Assembly (NCBI RefSeq): GCF_014199625.1 | Contig: NZ_JACHNY010000002.1 | Location: 1-64,000 of the forward strand | Direction of reading: 5' to 3' | Length of the DNA: 64,000 nucleotides | Source of the DNA: Sphingomonas abaci | GTDB taxonomy: Bacteria; Pseudomonadota; Alphaproteobacteria; Sphingomonadales; Sphingomonadaceae | Shown here: piece by piece, positions 38,022-46,856 of the stretch | Layout of the letters: the number at the start of each line of letters is the position of its first letter | How positions within the stretch are numbered: position 1 is the first letter of the stretch | Position numbers and translations under genes: made by a program | Notes under the pieces: model-generated | Seen by the model: only the letters and a program-made list of their open reading frames with translations | Databases searched by the model: none | What the model was told of the DNA's origin: nothing

Positions 38022-38288
38022 TTACTGCATGTTGTCGGCCTTCTCCTCGCCCGCGTCGCGGACGTTGTCGGCAGCGGCGTTCATGTTGTCCGCGGCGTTC
38101 TCGAGCACCGCCGAAGCAGCGGCGTTCGAGGTGTTGTCCGCCAGCGCGTCCATGTTGTCGGCCTGCATTTCCATGTTGTCCGCCAGCGCGTCCGCGTTGT
38201 TCTCAACGGCGGCGGCCTCAGGGGACTTCGAGCAGGCGGCCACGGACATCAGGCCGGCGGCAGCGAGAACGAAAGCGATCTTCTTCAT
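38022..38288 (-). CDS. Small alanine-rich repeat lipoprotein
   Basis: Encodes 88 residues. A signal peptide (MKKIAFVLAAAGLMSVAAC) ends in a lipobox (VAAC), so mature Cys19 would be lipidated. The mature chain is built of seven- to eleven-residue ADNM/NAAD units (ADNMEMQADNMDALADN and so on), amphipathic and probably a long alanine-zipper helix like Lpp-type proteins. It has its own terminator. The role may be envelope stabilisation; no named family is certain. Confidence 0.7.
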   Translation of the reverse strand: MKKIAFVLAAAGLMSVAACSKSPEAAAVENNADALADNMEMQADNMDALADNTSNAAASAVLENAADNMNAAADNVRDAGEEKADNMQ

Positions 38289-38418
38289 TCAAATGCTCCC
38301 AAGCATAGCAAATCTCGCGGCCGACCCGATAGCCGTCGCGAACGGCCGCAATAGCGGACCGGTCCGTCCGGTCAATCGCCAAAATTCATCCCTTGGTAAC
38401 GTCCCGTCGCAACAGAGA

Positions 38419-39861
38419 TTAACGGCGCGGAGGCACGGGTTCGATCGACTCGGGCGCGTTGGCGACGATCTGGAGCATCGTCGTCCAGGCCGCGACGTTC
38501 TGGCGAAGCTGGGCCGGATCGACCCGGTCCAGCGTGTCCTCGGGCGTGTGATGATAGTCGAAATAGCGCAGGCCCGACTGGTTGAGGTCGACGCCCGCCA
38601 CGCCGGTCTTCACCACCGGAGCGATGTCGGTGCCATCGCCCGCCGTGCCGGTGCCGCGCACAATGCCGAGGGGGGCGAGCGTCACCGCCAGCCGGTCGCC
38701 GATCGGCTTGGCGGCGGGACCGAAATTCGTCTCGAAGCGCCACACCCGGTCCGCGCCGAAATCGCTCTCGCTGGCGGTGGCGTGATATTCGCCGGCATGC
38801 GCCCTGGCATAGGCCTCACCGCCGAAGCCGCCGATCTCCTCGTCGCCGAACCATACCACGCGGATCGTGCGGCGGGGGCGACCGGCGTCCATCACCAGCT
38901 TGGCGGCGGCGGCGGTGATCGCCACGCCCGATGCGTCGTCGATCGCGCCGGTGCCCAGGTCCCAGCTGTCCAGATGCCCGCCGACCAGCACGATTCCCGC
39001 CCTGGGGTCGGTGCCCGGCACCTCGGCGACAACATTGCCGGATTCGCGGTCGCCGACGAAGCGCGGGGTCAGGGTAAGCTTCATCGTCACCGGCTTGCCC
39101 AGCTTCAGCATTCGTTCCAGATTCTCGGCGTCCGCGACCGACAGCGCGCCCGCCGGGATCGGTGCGACGCCCGCGTCGAAATTGGTCGTGCCAGCATGCG
39201 GCCCGCGGCCATGGTCGGTGCCGATCGAACGGATGACTAGCGCCGCGGCGCCCTTCTGCGCTGCGACATTGGGGCCGACGAAGCGCGCCGAGCCCGCGCT
39301 GCCATAGCTGGAGCCGTCCTGCGTCGGTTCCATCGCATTGGAGACGAAGGCGATCTTGCCCGCCAGGCTGCCAGCGGGGGCGAGCAGCAGGTCGTTGAAG
39401 GTCGGGAAGTAGACGACCGGCGCGGTCAGTCCCGCGGCCGGGGTCGCGCCGGTGTTGCCGAGCGCGGTGACATGGAGCGGCTGGGCATAGAGGCCGACGA
39501 TCTCCGCCGTTTCGGCTCCGCGCTCCCAGACATTGTGGAGCGTATAGGGTTCGATGCGGACATTCTTGAAGCCCAGCGCCTTCAGCCGGGCGACCGCCCA
39601 GTCGCGGGCATAGGCCTGGCGCGCCGAGCCGCCGGTCATGCGTGGGCCGACCTCGGTCGTCAGCCCCTCGACCAGGGCATAGGCGGTGTCGTCGCTCATC
39701 GCCTGGTCGCGCAGGCGCGCCGCCTTGGGGTCGGGCGCGACGGGCAGCGGCGTCGCGCGGGGGCGGGTGGCGGTGGTCGGACCGCCCGGCGGCGGCGCGA
39801 CGGGCTGCTGCGCGGCGAGCGGGCTTGAAGCGAGCAGCAGGGCCAGGAGGGCGGATTTCAT
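38419..39861 (-). CDS. Secreted M28 family metallopeptidase
   Basis: Encodes 480 residues with a signal peptide (MKSALLALLLASSPLAAQQP). A PA-type domain lies in the middle (about 130-260). The M28 site is visible: GGHLDSWDLGTGAIDDASG (His and bridging Asp), WFGDEEIGGFGG (Glu-Glu), ESDFGADRV (Asp) and FDYHHTPEDTLD (His). It is a periplasmic or exported zinc aminopeptidase of the carboxypeptidase Q type. The ATG at 39861 is set by the signal peptide; the open frame continues far upstream without meaning. Confidence 0.9.
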   Translation of the reverse strand: MKSALLALLLASSPLAAQQPVAPPPGGPTTATRPRATPLPVAPDPKAARLRDQAMSDDTAYALVEGLTTEVGPRMTGGSARQAYARDWAVARLKALGFKNVRIEPYTLHNVWERGAETAEIVGLYAQPLHVTALGNTGATPAAGLTAPVVYFPTFNDLLLAPAGSLAGKIAFVSNAMEPTQDGSSYGSAGSARFVGPNVAAQKGAAALVIRSIGTDHGRGPHAGTTNFDAGVAPIPAGALSVADAENLERMLKLGKPVTMKLTLTPRFVGDRESGNVVAEVPGTDPRAGIVLVGGHLDSWDLGTGAIDDASGVAITAAAAKLVMDAGRPRRTIRVVWFGDEEIGGFGGEAYARAHAGEYHATASESDFGADRVWRFETNFGPAAKPIGDRLAVTLAPLGIVRGTGTAGDGTDIAPVVKTGVAGVDLNQSGLRYFDYHHTPEDTLDRVDPAQLRQNVAAWTTMLQIVANAPESIEPVPPRR

Positions 39862-40047
39862 GGCATTCCCTTTTTCGTGTTCCGGTACAGGGCGTAAGGC
39901 GCGCACTGCCGGTCCGACAAGCCCCCGTTTCGCACCGGCCCCGCCCCAGACCCGACCCCGCGTTGCCCCCGCGTTGCCAAGGTGCGGACGGATCGCTATC
40001 TCTGGCGCGACATCCCGCACAATCCAACACGGAGCCGCGCGCCCATC

Positions 40048-41727
40048 ATGGCCGTTCAGTATACCTACGTCATGAAGGGTCTGACCAAGACCTTTCCGGG
40101 CGCCAACAAGCCCGTCCTCAACAACATCCATCTCCAGTTCATCCCCGGCGCCAAGATCGCGATCATCGGCCCGAACGGCGCGGGCAAGTCGACCCTGATG
40201 AAGGTCATGGCCGGCCTGGACACCGATTTCGTCGGCGAGGCGTGGCCCGCCGAGGGCATCCGCGTCGGCTATCTGGCGCAGGAGCCGCAGCTCGATCCGT
40301 CCAAGGACGTAATGGGCAACGTCAAGGACGGCGTGCGCCCGGTCGCCGACCTGGTCGACCGGTTCAACGCCATCTCGGCGGAAATGGGCGATCCCCAGGA
40401 CGACACCGATTTCGACGCGCTGATGGAGGAGATGGGCGATCTCCAGGCCAAGATCGACGCGGTCGACGGCTGGTCGCTCGACAGCCAGCTCGAACAGGCG
40501 ATGGAAGCACTGCGCTGCCCGCCGGGCGATGCCGACGTCACCCGCCTGTCGGGCGGCGAGAAGCGTCGCGTCGCGCTCTGCAAGCTGCTGCTGGAGAAGC
40601 CGGACATTCTGCTGCTCGACGAGCCGACCAACCACCTGGACGCCGAAAGCGTGTCGTGGCTGGAGAACTATCTGAAGGAATATGCGGGCAACGTCATTCT
40701 CGTCACCCACGACCGCTACTTCCTGGACAATGTCGTAAACTGGGTGCTCGAGCTCGATCGCGGCCGTTACTATACCTACGAGTCCAATTATTCCGGCTAT
40801 CTGGAGAAGAAGGCCAAGCGGCTGGAGCAGGAGGAGCGCGACGAGGCCGGCAAGCAGAAGGCGATCGCCGACGAGCTGGCCTGGATGCGCCAGACCCCCA
40901 AGGCCCGCCAGACCAAGTCGAAGGCGCGTATCCGCGCATTCGAGGAGTTGATGGAGAAGCAGGAGAGCCGCGTCGCCGGCAAGGCACAGATCCTGATCCA
41001 GATCCCGGAGCGGCTGGGCGGCAAGGTGATCGAGGCCAAGGGGCTGACCAAGTCGTACGGCGACAAGCTGCTGTTCGAGGGGCTGGACTTCATGCTGCCG
41101 CCGGGCGGCATCGTCGGCGTGATCGGACCGAACGGCGCGGGCAAGTCGACCTTGTTCAAGCTCATCACCGGGCAGGAACAGCCGGACGGGGGCACGATCG
41201 ATATCGGTTCGACCGTGAAGCTCGGCTATGTCGACCAGAGCCGCGACCATCTCGATCCGAACAAGAATGTCTGGCAGGAGATTTCCGACGAGCTGGAGGT
41301 CTTCCGTTTCGGCAAGCAGGAGCTGGGCACGCGCGCCTATGTCGGCGCGTTCAACTTCCGCGGTCCCGACCAGCAGAAGAAGGTCGGCCAGCTCTCGGGC
41401 GGTGAGCGCAACCGCGTCCACATGGCCAAGATGTTGAAGGAGGGCGGCAACGTCCTGTTGCTCGACGAGCCGACCAACGATCTGGACGTCGAGACGCTGC
41501 GCGCCTTGGAAGAGGCGCTGGAGACCTTCGCGGGTTGCGCCGTGGTCATCAGCCACGATCGCTTCTTCCTCGACCGGCTCTGCACGCACATCCTGGCCTT
41601 CGAGGGCGACAGCCATGTCGAATGGTTCGAGGGCAATTACGAGTCCTACGAAGAGGACAAGCGCCGTCGCCTGGGCGATGCCGCCGATCGCCCGACACGC
41701 CTGGCCTATAAGAAGCTGACGCGCTGA
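40048..41727 (+). CDS. ettA: Energy-dependent translational throttle EttA (ABC-F)
   Basis: Encodes 559 residues from ATG 40048. Two ABC domains each have Walker A (GPNGAGKSTLMK and GPNGAGKSTLFK), signature (LSGGEKRRVAL and LSGGERNRVHM) and Walker B (LLLDEPTNHLD and LLLDEPTNDLD). The arm insertion in domain 1 (DPQDDTDFDALMEEMGDLQA) and the linker between domains are those of EttA. It binds the ribosomal E site and gates the first peptide bond according to ATP level. It stands alone here, followed by a GC hairpin. Confidence 0.95.
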   Translation: MAVQYTYVMKGLTKTFPGANKPVLNNIHLQFIPGAKIAIIGPNGAGKSTLMKVMAGLDTDFVGEAWPAEGIRVGYLAQEPQLDPSKDVMGNVKDGVRPVADLVDRFNAISAEMGDPQDDTDFDALMEEMGDLQAKIDAVDGWSLDSQLEQAMEALRCPPGDADVTRLSGGEKRRVALCKLLLEKPDILLLDEPTNHLDAESVSWLENYLKEYAGNVILVTHDRYFLDNVVNWVLELDRGRYYTYESNYSGYLEKKAKRLEQEERDEAGKQKAIADELAWMRQTPKARQTKSKARIRAFEELMEKQESRVAGKAQILIQIPERLGGKVIEAKGLTKSYGDKLLFEGLDFMLPPGGIVGVIGPNGAGKSTLFKLITGQEQPDGGTIDIGSTVKLGYVDQSRDHLDPNKNVWQEISDELEVFRFGKQELGTRAYVGAFNFRGPDQQKKVGQLSGGERNRVHMAKMLKEGGNVLLLDEPTNDLDVETLRALEEALETFAGCAVVISHDRFFLDRLCTHILAFEGDSHVEWFEGNYESYEEDKRRRLGDAADRPTRLAYKKLTR

Positions 41728-41748
41728 TTTAGCCGGCTTTCGATCCCT

Positions 41749-41910
41749 CCTCCCCCGACGGGGAGGGGGGCACCGTCTCGCTCGGCCCTATCCGTAGGAT
41801 GGTGGAAGAGATCGTCGCGAAACCTACGATACCACCCCGGCGAAGGCCGGGCCCCGGTTGGGGGACGTTGGTAAGCTACCCCGACCGGTCCGTACCTGGA
41901 CCCCGGCTTC
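41749..41910. repeat. Intergenic palindromes downstream of ettA
   Basis: Two features are visible: CCTCCCC/GGGGAGG (41749-41766), a GC hairpin after ettA with no U tract, and CCCGGCGAAGGCCGGG (41836-41851). The second is followed by GGGGGACGTTGGT and CCCCGGCTTCCGTCGGG. The CCCGGCGAAGGCCGGG type is a common dispersed element in sphingomonad genomes. A related GGGGACGTTGGT occurs at about 57117. No gene is supported here. Confidence 0.6.
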
Positions 41911-41946
41911 CGTCGGGTGGTGCGGTGTGGGGCGATGTAGTGGGCT

Positions 41947-44400
41947 TCACGACGACTCCGTCAAACGCGCAGTTGCGAGTCGCCGCCTGATCCACGCCGC
42001 CACGTCGTCCGGCTTGGTGACCGGGATCATATGCCCACCCTCGATCAGCGTCAGTTCCGCGCCCGGCACCGCGGCAGCGAGACGTTCACCGTGCAACACC
42101 GGGTCGAGAATCCGGTCCCCGTGGCCGTAAAGGATGCCAAGCGGCATCCGCAGCGTCGGATAGCGGCGCATCATCTCCGGCAAGTCGATGTTCGCGGCCG
42201 CCATGTCGGCGGAGGCCGACTCGAACGTCCCCGGCCGCGTCACCAGCGCGCCGCCGCCACGCGTCGCGAAATCCGCCGGCACCGGATCGGGCGCGAAGAT
42301 CAGATCGCGGCCCCTGGCGCCCGCCAGCAGCGTCGCCGGCGTCGCGATCGTCCAGGCCGCCGCCCGGCGCAGCGCCCGCGAGCGGATGGCCAGGCCGCGA
42401 AAGGCGGGCGGCACATCCTCGATCGTCTGCGTCAGCGGCGCGATGAGCGCGAGTCCGCCGACCAGGGCGGGGTGATCGAGCGCCAGCGCCAGCGCGACCG
42501 CGCCGCCCAGCGAGTGGCCGACGATCAGCGGCCGTTCCACGTCCAGCCGCTCCAGCAGCTTGGCGATTACCGCCGCCTGCGCACGGACGGCGTTCGCGCC
42601 GATCGCTTGCGAATAGCCCGAGCCCGGCCGGTCGATCAGGATGACGCGGTGATCGGCCGCGAGCCGGTCGAGCAGGCCGTGGCTGAAGTTGCGCATCTGT
42701 CCGCCCAGTCCGTGGATCATCACGATTGCCGGGCCAGTGCCGCCGTCAAGGCAGTGCAGCCGCACGCCATCGACCTCGACGAAGCCGCCGTCCGGCGGCA
42801 CCAGCCGCTCGACCCGCCGCCGGTTCCAGGCGGCGAACAGCGCCAGCGCGCCCACCGCTGCGACGCCGACGCCTGCCGCGACCACCGGCCGCGGCATCGT
42901 ACGGGCGGGTACTGCCCTGGCCGGCGCGCCGCTGACGGTGCCGCCGAACTGCATCACGCCATCCGCCACCGATCCCAGCGACAGCGCGGCCAGGTCGAGC
43001 AGGTAGTTCTGATGAACCCGCCACGGCGCCTTCGATCCTTGGTGCGGCAGCGTCGCGGCCGCGCGCTGCACATAGCCGGAGGTGAAGCTGAGCAGCGGCT
43101 CGGCCGTGATGTCGGGATCGTGCTGGCGCGGCACGCACCAGCCATGGCCCTGTTCGTCCATGTGCCGGATCAACCGGCAGGCATAGCGCGCGGTCAGATC
43201 GCATTTCAGCGTCCAGGAGGCATTGGTGTAGCCGAAGGCGAGCGCCAGGTTGGGCACATCCTCCAGCATCATGCCCTTGTAGACCATGCGGTCCTGTGGC
43301 CGGACGGCCAGACCGTCGACGATCAGCTCGACCCCGCCGAACAGCTTGAGCGTCAGGCCGGTGGCGGTGACGACGATGTCCGCCGGCAGCAGACTGCCCG
43401 ATTCCAGCCGCACCCCCTCGGCCACGAACCGGTCGATCCGGTCGGTGACGATCGTCGCCCGGCCCGACCGGATCGCGGTGAACAGGTCTGCGTCCGGCAC
43501 CAGGCAGACGCGCTGGTCCCAGGGCGCATAGTCGGGCGAGAAGTCGCGCGTCACCTCGTAGCCTTGGGGCAGTTGCGAGCGGACGTTCTTCAGGATCAGC
43601 GCCTTGACCCGCTCGGGCCGTCGGCGGGCCAGGGTGAAGGTGGCGATGCCGAGCAGGATGCTCTTCCACCGCGCCGCCGCACCCGCCGCGCCGCCGGGCA
43701 GCAGCGTGGCGGCGGCGCGGGCGAAGCCGTCGCGCGAGGGACGCGACACGATATAGCTGGGCGAGCGTTGCAGCATCGTCACCTGCGCCGCTGCCTGGGC
43801 CAAGGCGGGGACCAGCGTGACGGCGGTCGCGCCGCTGCCGATCACGACGATGCGCTTGCCGGCATGGTCCAGCCCCTCGGGCCAGTGCTGCGGATGAACG
43901 AGCGTGCCGCAGAAGTCGGCCAGGCCGGGCCAGTCGGGGCGATGGCCCTGGTCATAGTCGTAATAGCCGCTGCCCATGTAGAGGAAGCGGCAGGTCCATG
44001 TTTCCGTACCGGCCTCGGCCGCCACGTCGAGTGTCCAGCGCGCCTCCGCCGACGACCACCGGGCCCGCGCCACCCGGCGGCCGAACCGGATATGCCGGTC
44101 GATGCCATATTCGCGGGCGGTCTCGGCGATATAGTCGCGGATCGCCGCGCCATCGGTGATCGCGCGGTCGCCGCGCCATGGGCGGAAGGGGAAGCCGAGC
44201 GTGTACATGTCGCTGTCCGAGCGGATGCCGGGATAGCGGAACAGATCCCAGGTCCCGCCGATCGCGTCGCGCGCCTCCAGGATCGCATAGCGCTTGCCGG
44301 GGCACTCGGTCTGCAGGCGGTAGGCGGCGTCGATCCCCGACAGGCCGGCCCCGACGATCAGCACGTCGACATCGCGGCCGGGGGGTGAGCTGTCGGTCAT
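41947..44400 (-). CDS. Baeyer-Villiger monooxygenase fused to alpha/beta hydrolase
   Basis: One open frame of 817 residues from ATG 44400. Residues 1-500 are a flavin monooxygenase: GAGLSGIDAAYRL (FAD Rossmann), EARDAIGGTWDLFRYPGIRS, the Baeyer-Villiger fingerprint FCGTLVHPQHWP (163-174), and GSGATAVTLVP (NADPH Rossmann). Residues about 505-528 are a hydrophobic helix (VVAAGVGVAAVGALALFAAW). Residues 540-817 are an alpha/beta hydrolase with IHGLGGQ (oxyanion) and GHSLGG (Ser630), Asp762 (GHGDRI) and His790 (GGHMIP). One chain could oxidise a ketone to an ester and then hydrolyse it, at the membrane. No frameshift or stop separates the halves. Confidence 0.85.
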   Translation of the reverse strand: MTDSSPPGRDVDVLIVGAGLSGIDAAYRLQTECPGKRYAILEARDAIGGTWDLFRYPGIRSDSDMYTLGFPFRPWRGDRAITDGAAIRDYIAETAREYGIDRHIRFGRRVARARWSSAEARWTLDVAAEAGTETWTCRFLYMGSGYYDYDQGHRPDWPGLADFCGTLVHPQHWPEGLDHAGKRIVVIGSGATAVTLVPALAQAAAQVTMLQRSPSYIVSRPSRDGFARAAATLLPGGAAGAAARWKSILLGIATFTLARRRPERVKALILKNVRSQLPQGYEVTRDFSPDYAPWDQRVCLVPDADLFTAIRSGRATIVTDRIDRFVAEGVRLESGSLLPADIVVTATGLTLKLFGGVELIVDGLAVRPQDRMVYKGMMLEDVPNLALAFGYTNASWTLKCDLTARYACRLIRHMDEQGHGWCVPRQHDPDITAEPLLSFTSGYVQRAAATLPHQGSKAPWRVHQNYLLDLAALSLGSVADGVMQFGGTVSGAPARAVPARTMPRPVVAAGVGVAAVGALALFAAWNRRRVERLVPPDGGFVEVDGVRLHCLDGGTGPAIVMIHGLGGQMRNFSHGLLDRLAADHRVILIDRPGSGYSQAIGANAVRAQAAVIAKLLERLDVERPLIVGHSLGGAVALALALDHPALVGGLALIAPLTQTIEDVPPAFRGLAIRSRALRRAAAWTIATPATLLAGARGRDLIFAPDPVPADFATRGGGALVTRPGTFESASADMAAANIDLPEMMRRYPTLRMPLGILYGHGDRILDPVLHGERLAAAVPGAELTLIEGGHMIPVTKPDDVAAWIRRRLATARLTESS

Positions 44401-44456
44401 GCGCCTGTCCTGTCCTGCTGCCGGTGGTCCGCGCCACCGATCCGTCATACGACGTG

Positions 44457-45293
44457 CTATCGAGGCTGGTTCCCCGCCGCAACCGCGCTGTCCCGCGTCG
44501 CCAGATGGTGGAGAACGATGCCGCTGGTGGTCGCCACGTTGAGCGAGTCGAAGCCGTCGGCCATGTCGATCCGCACGCTGCGGGTGCGCGCCAGTAGGGC
44601 GGGGGACAGGCCGGGGCCTTCCGCACCGAGCAGCACCGCCTGCCGCCCCTGCGGGCGGAGGTCGGCCAGCCGCTCGGCTCCGTTCGGGCTGAGCGCCAGC
44701 GGCGAGAAGCCATAGGCGTCGAGCAGCGCCAGCGCGTCCGCGCCGGCCGCCAGCCGTGCGAACGGCACCAGCAGCGTCGCGCCGACCGAGACCCGGATCG
44801 CCTTGCGATAGAGCGGGTCGCAGCAATCCCGGTCGAGCAGCACCGCACCGGCGCCGAAGCCGGCGGCGTTGCGGAAGATACCGCCCATATTGTCGTGGTT
44901 GGCGATGGCGGACAGCAGCAGCACGTCACGCCCGGCGGCGGCGGCAGCGGCCAGCGCCTGGTCGGGCGTAGGCGGATCGACCCGCCGGCCGATCGCCAGG
45001 ATGCCGCGATGAAGCGGAAAGCCGGCCACCGCGTCCAGCACAGGCTGGTCGGCGGTATAGACCGGCAAATCGTCGGGCAGCCGTTCCATCAGCGTCGCCA
45101 GCGCCGCCACGCGCTTGTCGGCGATCAGCAGCGACTGCGGCCGGGCCTGCGTGCTGTCGACCAGCTTCTCCAGCACCACCTTGCCCTCGGCGACGAACAG
45201 GCCGTCGCGCCCGACCAGATCGCGCTCGCGCACGTCGCGATAGGGCGCGATGCGGGCATCGGCCGGGTCGTCGATGGCGATCAGTCGCGGCAT
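44457..45293 (-). CDS. SpoU/TrmH-type RNA 2'-O-methyltransferase
   Basis: Encodes 278 residues. The three SPOUT motifs are visible in the C-terminal half: ANHDNMGGIFRNAAGFG (motif 1), LLGAEGPGLS (motif 2) and IDMADGFDSLNVATTSGIVL (motif 3). These form the trefoil-knot SAM pocket. The N-terminal domain (about 1-100) probably binds RNA. The substrate position in rRNA or tRNA cannot be told from sequence. Confidence 0.9.
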   Translation of the reverse strand: MPRLIAIDDPADARIAPYRDVRERDLVGRDGLFVAEGKVVLEKLVDSTQARPQSLLIADKRVAALATLMERLPDDLPVYTADQPVLDAVAGFPLHRGILAIGRRVDPPTPDQALAAAAAAGRDVLLLSAIANHDNMGGIFRNAAGFGAGAVLLDRDCCDPLYRKAIRVSVGATLLVPFARLAAGADALALLDAYGFSPLALSPNGAERLADLRPQGRQAVLLGAEGPGLSPALLARTRSVRIDMADGFDSLNVATTSGIVLHHLATRDSAVAAGNQPR

Positions 45294-45409
45294 GGCCGGT
45301 CAGCGGCCGTGGCGCAGCATCCCTTGCCGAGGCGCGTCATTTCGGCGAGCCGGCGATGGATCCAAACCAACCATGATGCGATGCCAGGACCGCCAGCCAT
45401 AGGCGCATG

Positions 45410-46747
45410 TCAGGACTGGCCCGGCCGGATGTCGTCGAACCGCTCGACCGCCACCGCCGGGCCGGTGCCGCTCGGCGCGGCGGGGGCGGTTGCGTCCGGG
45501 TCCTCGCGCGGGTCGAGCCCACCCTCCCATTTCGCGACCAGCGAGGCGGCGATGGCGTTGCCGATCACGTTGGTGGCCGAACGCCCCATGTCCAGGAAAT
45601 GGTCGACCGCCAGGATCAGCAGCAGACCCGCCTCGGGGATCTTGAACATCGACAGCGTGCCCGCGATCACCACCAGCGACGCGCGCGGCACGCCGGCGAT
45701 CCCCTTGGACGTGACCATCAGGACCAGCAGCATGGTGACCTGCTCGCCGATCGACAGTGGGATGCCATAGGCCTGAGCGATGAACATCGACGCGAAGGTC
45801 ATGTACATCATCGAGCCGTCCAGGTTGAACGAATAGCCGAGCGGCAGGACGAAGCTGGCGATGCGCGGCGGCACGCCGAACCGGTCGAGCGCCTCCAGCG
45901 TGCGCGGATAGGCGGCCTCCGAGGAGGCGGTGGAGAAGGCGAGGATCAGGGGGTCGCGAATGTAGCGGATCAGCAGGCGCGTGCGCCCGCCGACCAGCAG
46001 GAAGGCGATGCCGATCAGCAGCGCCCAGAGCAGCACCAGCCCCAGATAGAAGCTGCCCATGAAATAGCCCAGGTCGCGCAGCACGCCCGGACCGCGCTCC
46101 GCCAAGGTCGAGGTCACCGCCGCGAACACCGCGACAGGAGCGAATCGCATGACGTAATTGGTGATCTGGAGCATTACCGCGACCAGCGCCTCGACCGCGC
46201 GAGTCAGCGGCGCGGCCTTCTCGCCGACCGCGGTGATAGCGACGCCGACGAAGATCGAGAAGACGACGATCTGAAGGATCTCGTTGGTCGCCATCGCCTC
46301 GACCATCGATTGCGGCACGATATGGCTGACGAACTTGGTCGCGTCGAAGGCGGTGCGCGCGACGCCGCTCGCCTCGTTGGCCGGTGGCAGCGGCAGGGCC
46401 AGGCCGACGCCGGGTTGCAGCACGTTGACCAGGATGAGGCCGAGCGTCAGCGACAACAGGCTGGCGGTGACGAACCAGGCCAGGCTCTTCGCGCCGACCC
46501 GGCCCAGCGCCGAGGTGTCGCCCATATGCGCGATGCCGACGACCAGGGTCGCAAAGACCAAGGGCGCGATGATCATCTTGATCAGGCGGAGGAACAAGGT
46601 GGTCAGGATCGAGAAATAGCCGGCGATCTCGCTCAGCCGCGCGGCCGAGGCCGGGCTGCCGTCGTCGATCGCGACATGCAGCCCCCAGCCGAGCACGAGC
46701 CCCGCGACCAGCGCCGCCATGATCCAGTACGTAAGGCGCTTGGCCAT
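45410..46747 (-). CDS. Dicarboxylate/amino-acid:cation symporter (DAACS)
   Basis: Encodes 445 residues with eight or more membrane segments. The hallmark region ASSEAAYPRTLEALDRFGVPPRIASFVLPLGYSFNLDGSMMYM contains the hairpin serine stretch and the NLDGS motif of GltP/DctA transporters. It takes up C4-dicarboxylates or glutamate with sodium or protons. The C-terminal tail (GLDPREDPDATAPAAPSG) is flexible. The substrate may be malate, given the mqo gene 1.5 kb away. Confidence 0.9.
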   Translation of the reverse strand: MAKRLTYWIMAALVAGLVLGWGLHVAIDDGSPASAARLSEIAGYFSILTTLFLRLIKMIIAPLVFATLVVGIAHMGDTSALGRVGAKSLAWFVTASLLSLTLGLILVNVLQPGVGLALPLPPANEASGVARTAFDATKFVSHIVPQSMVEAMATNEILQIVVFSIFVGVAITAVGEKAAPLTRAVEALVAVMLQITNYVMRFAPVAVFAAVTSTLAERGPGVLRDLGYFMGSFYLGLVLLWALLIGIAFLLVGGRTRLLIRYIRDPLILAFSTASSEAAYPRTLEALDRFGVPPRIASFVLPLGYSFNLDGSMMYMTFASMFIAQAYGIPLSIGEQVTMLLVLMVTSKGIAGVPRASLVVIAGTLSMFKIPEAGLLLILAVDHFLDMGRSATNVIGNAIAASLVAKWEGGLDPREDPDATAPAAPSGTGPAVAVERFDDIRPGQS

Positions 46748-46856
46748 CCAACACTCCCGATTGCGCCGGACAGGAAGGGGATTGCGGCGTTCAGGTCAAG
46801 GGGGGCAGGTCAAGAGGGGCTGGCGTTCGGGGCTGCCGGCGGCCATCCTCTCGCCG

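Noticed and set aside
38419-41616. A 1065-residue minus-strand frame across the M28 peptidase and the whole of ettA
   Set aside because: Only the M28 part (to 39861) has a signal peptide and motifs; the rest is the antisense of EttA, an artefact of GC-rich codon bias.
42031-44388. 785-residue plus-strand frame opposite the monooxygenase-hydrolase gene
   Set aside because: Arg/Gly/Ala-rich composition without motifs; antisense shadow of a gene with intact catalytic residues.
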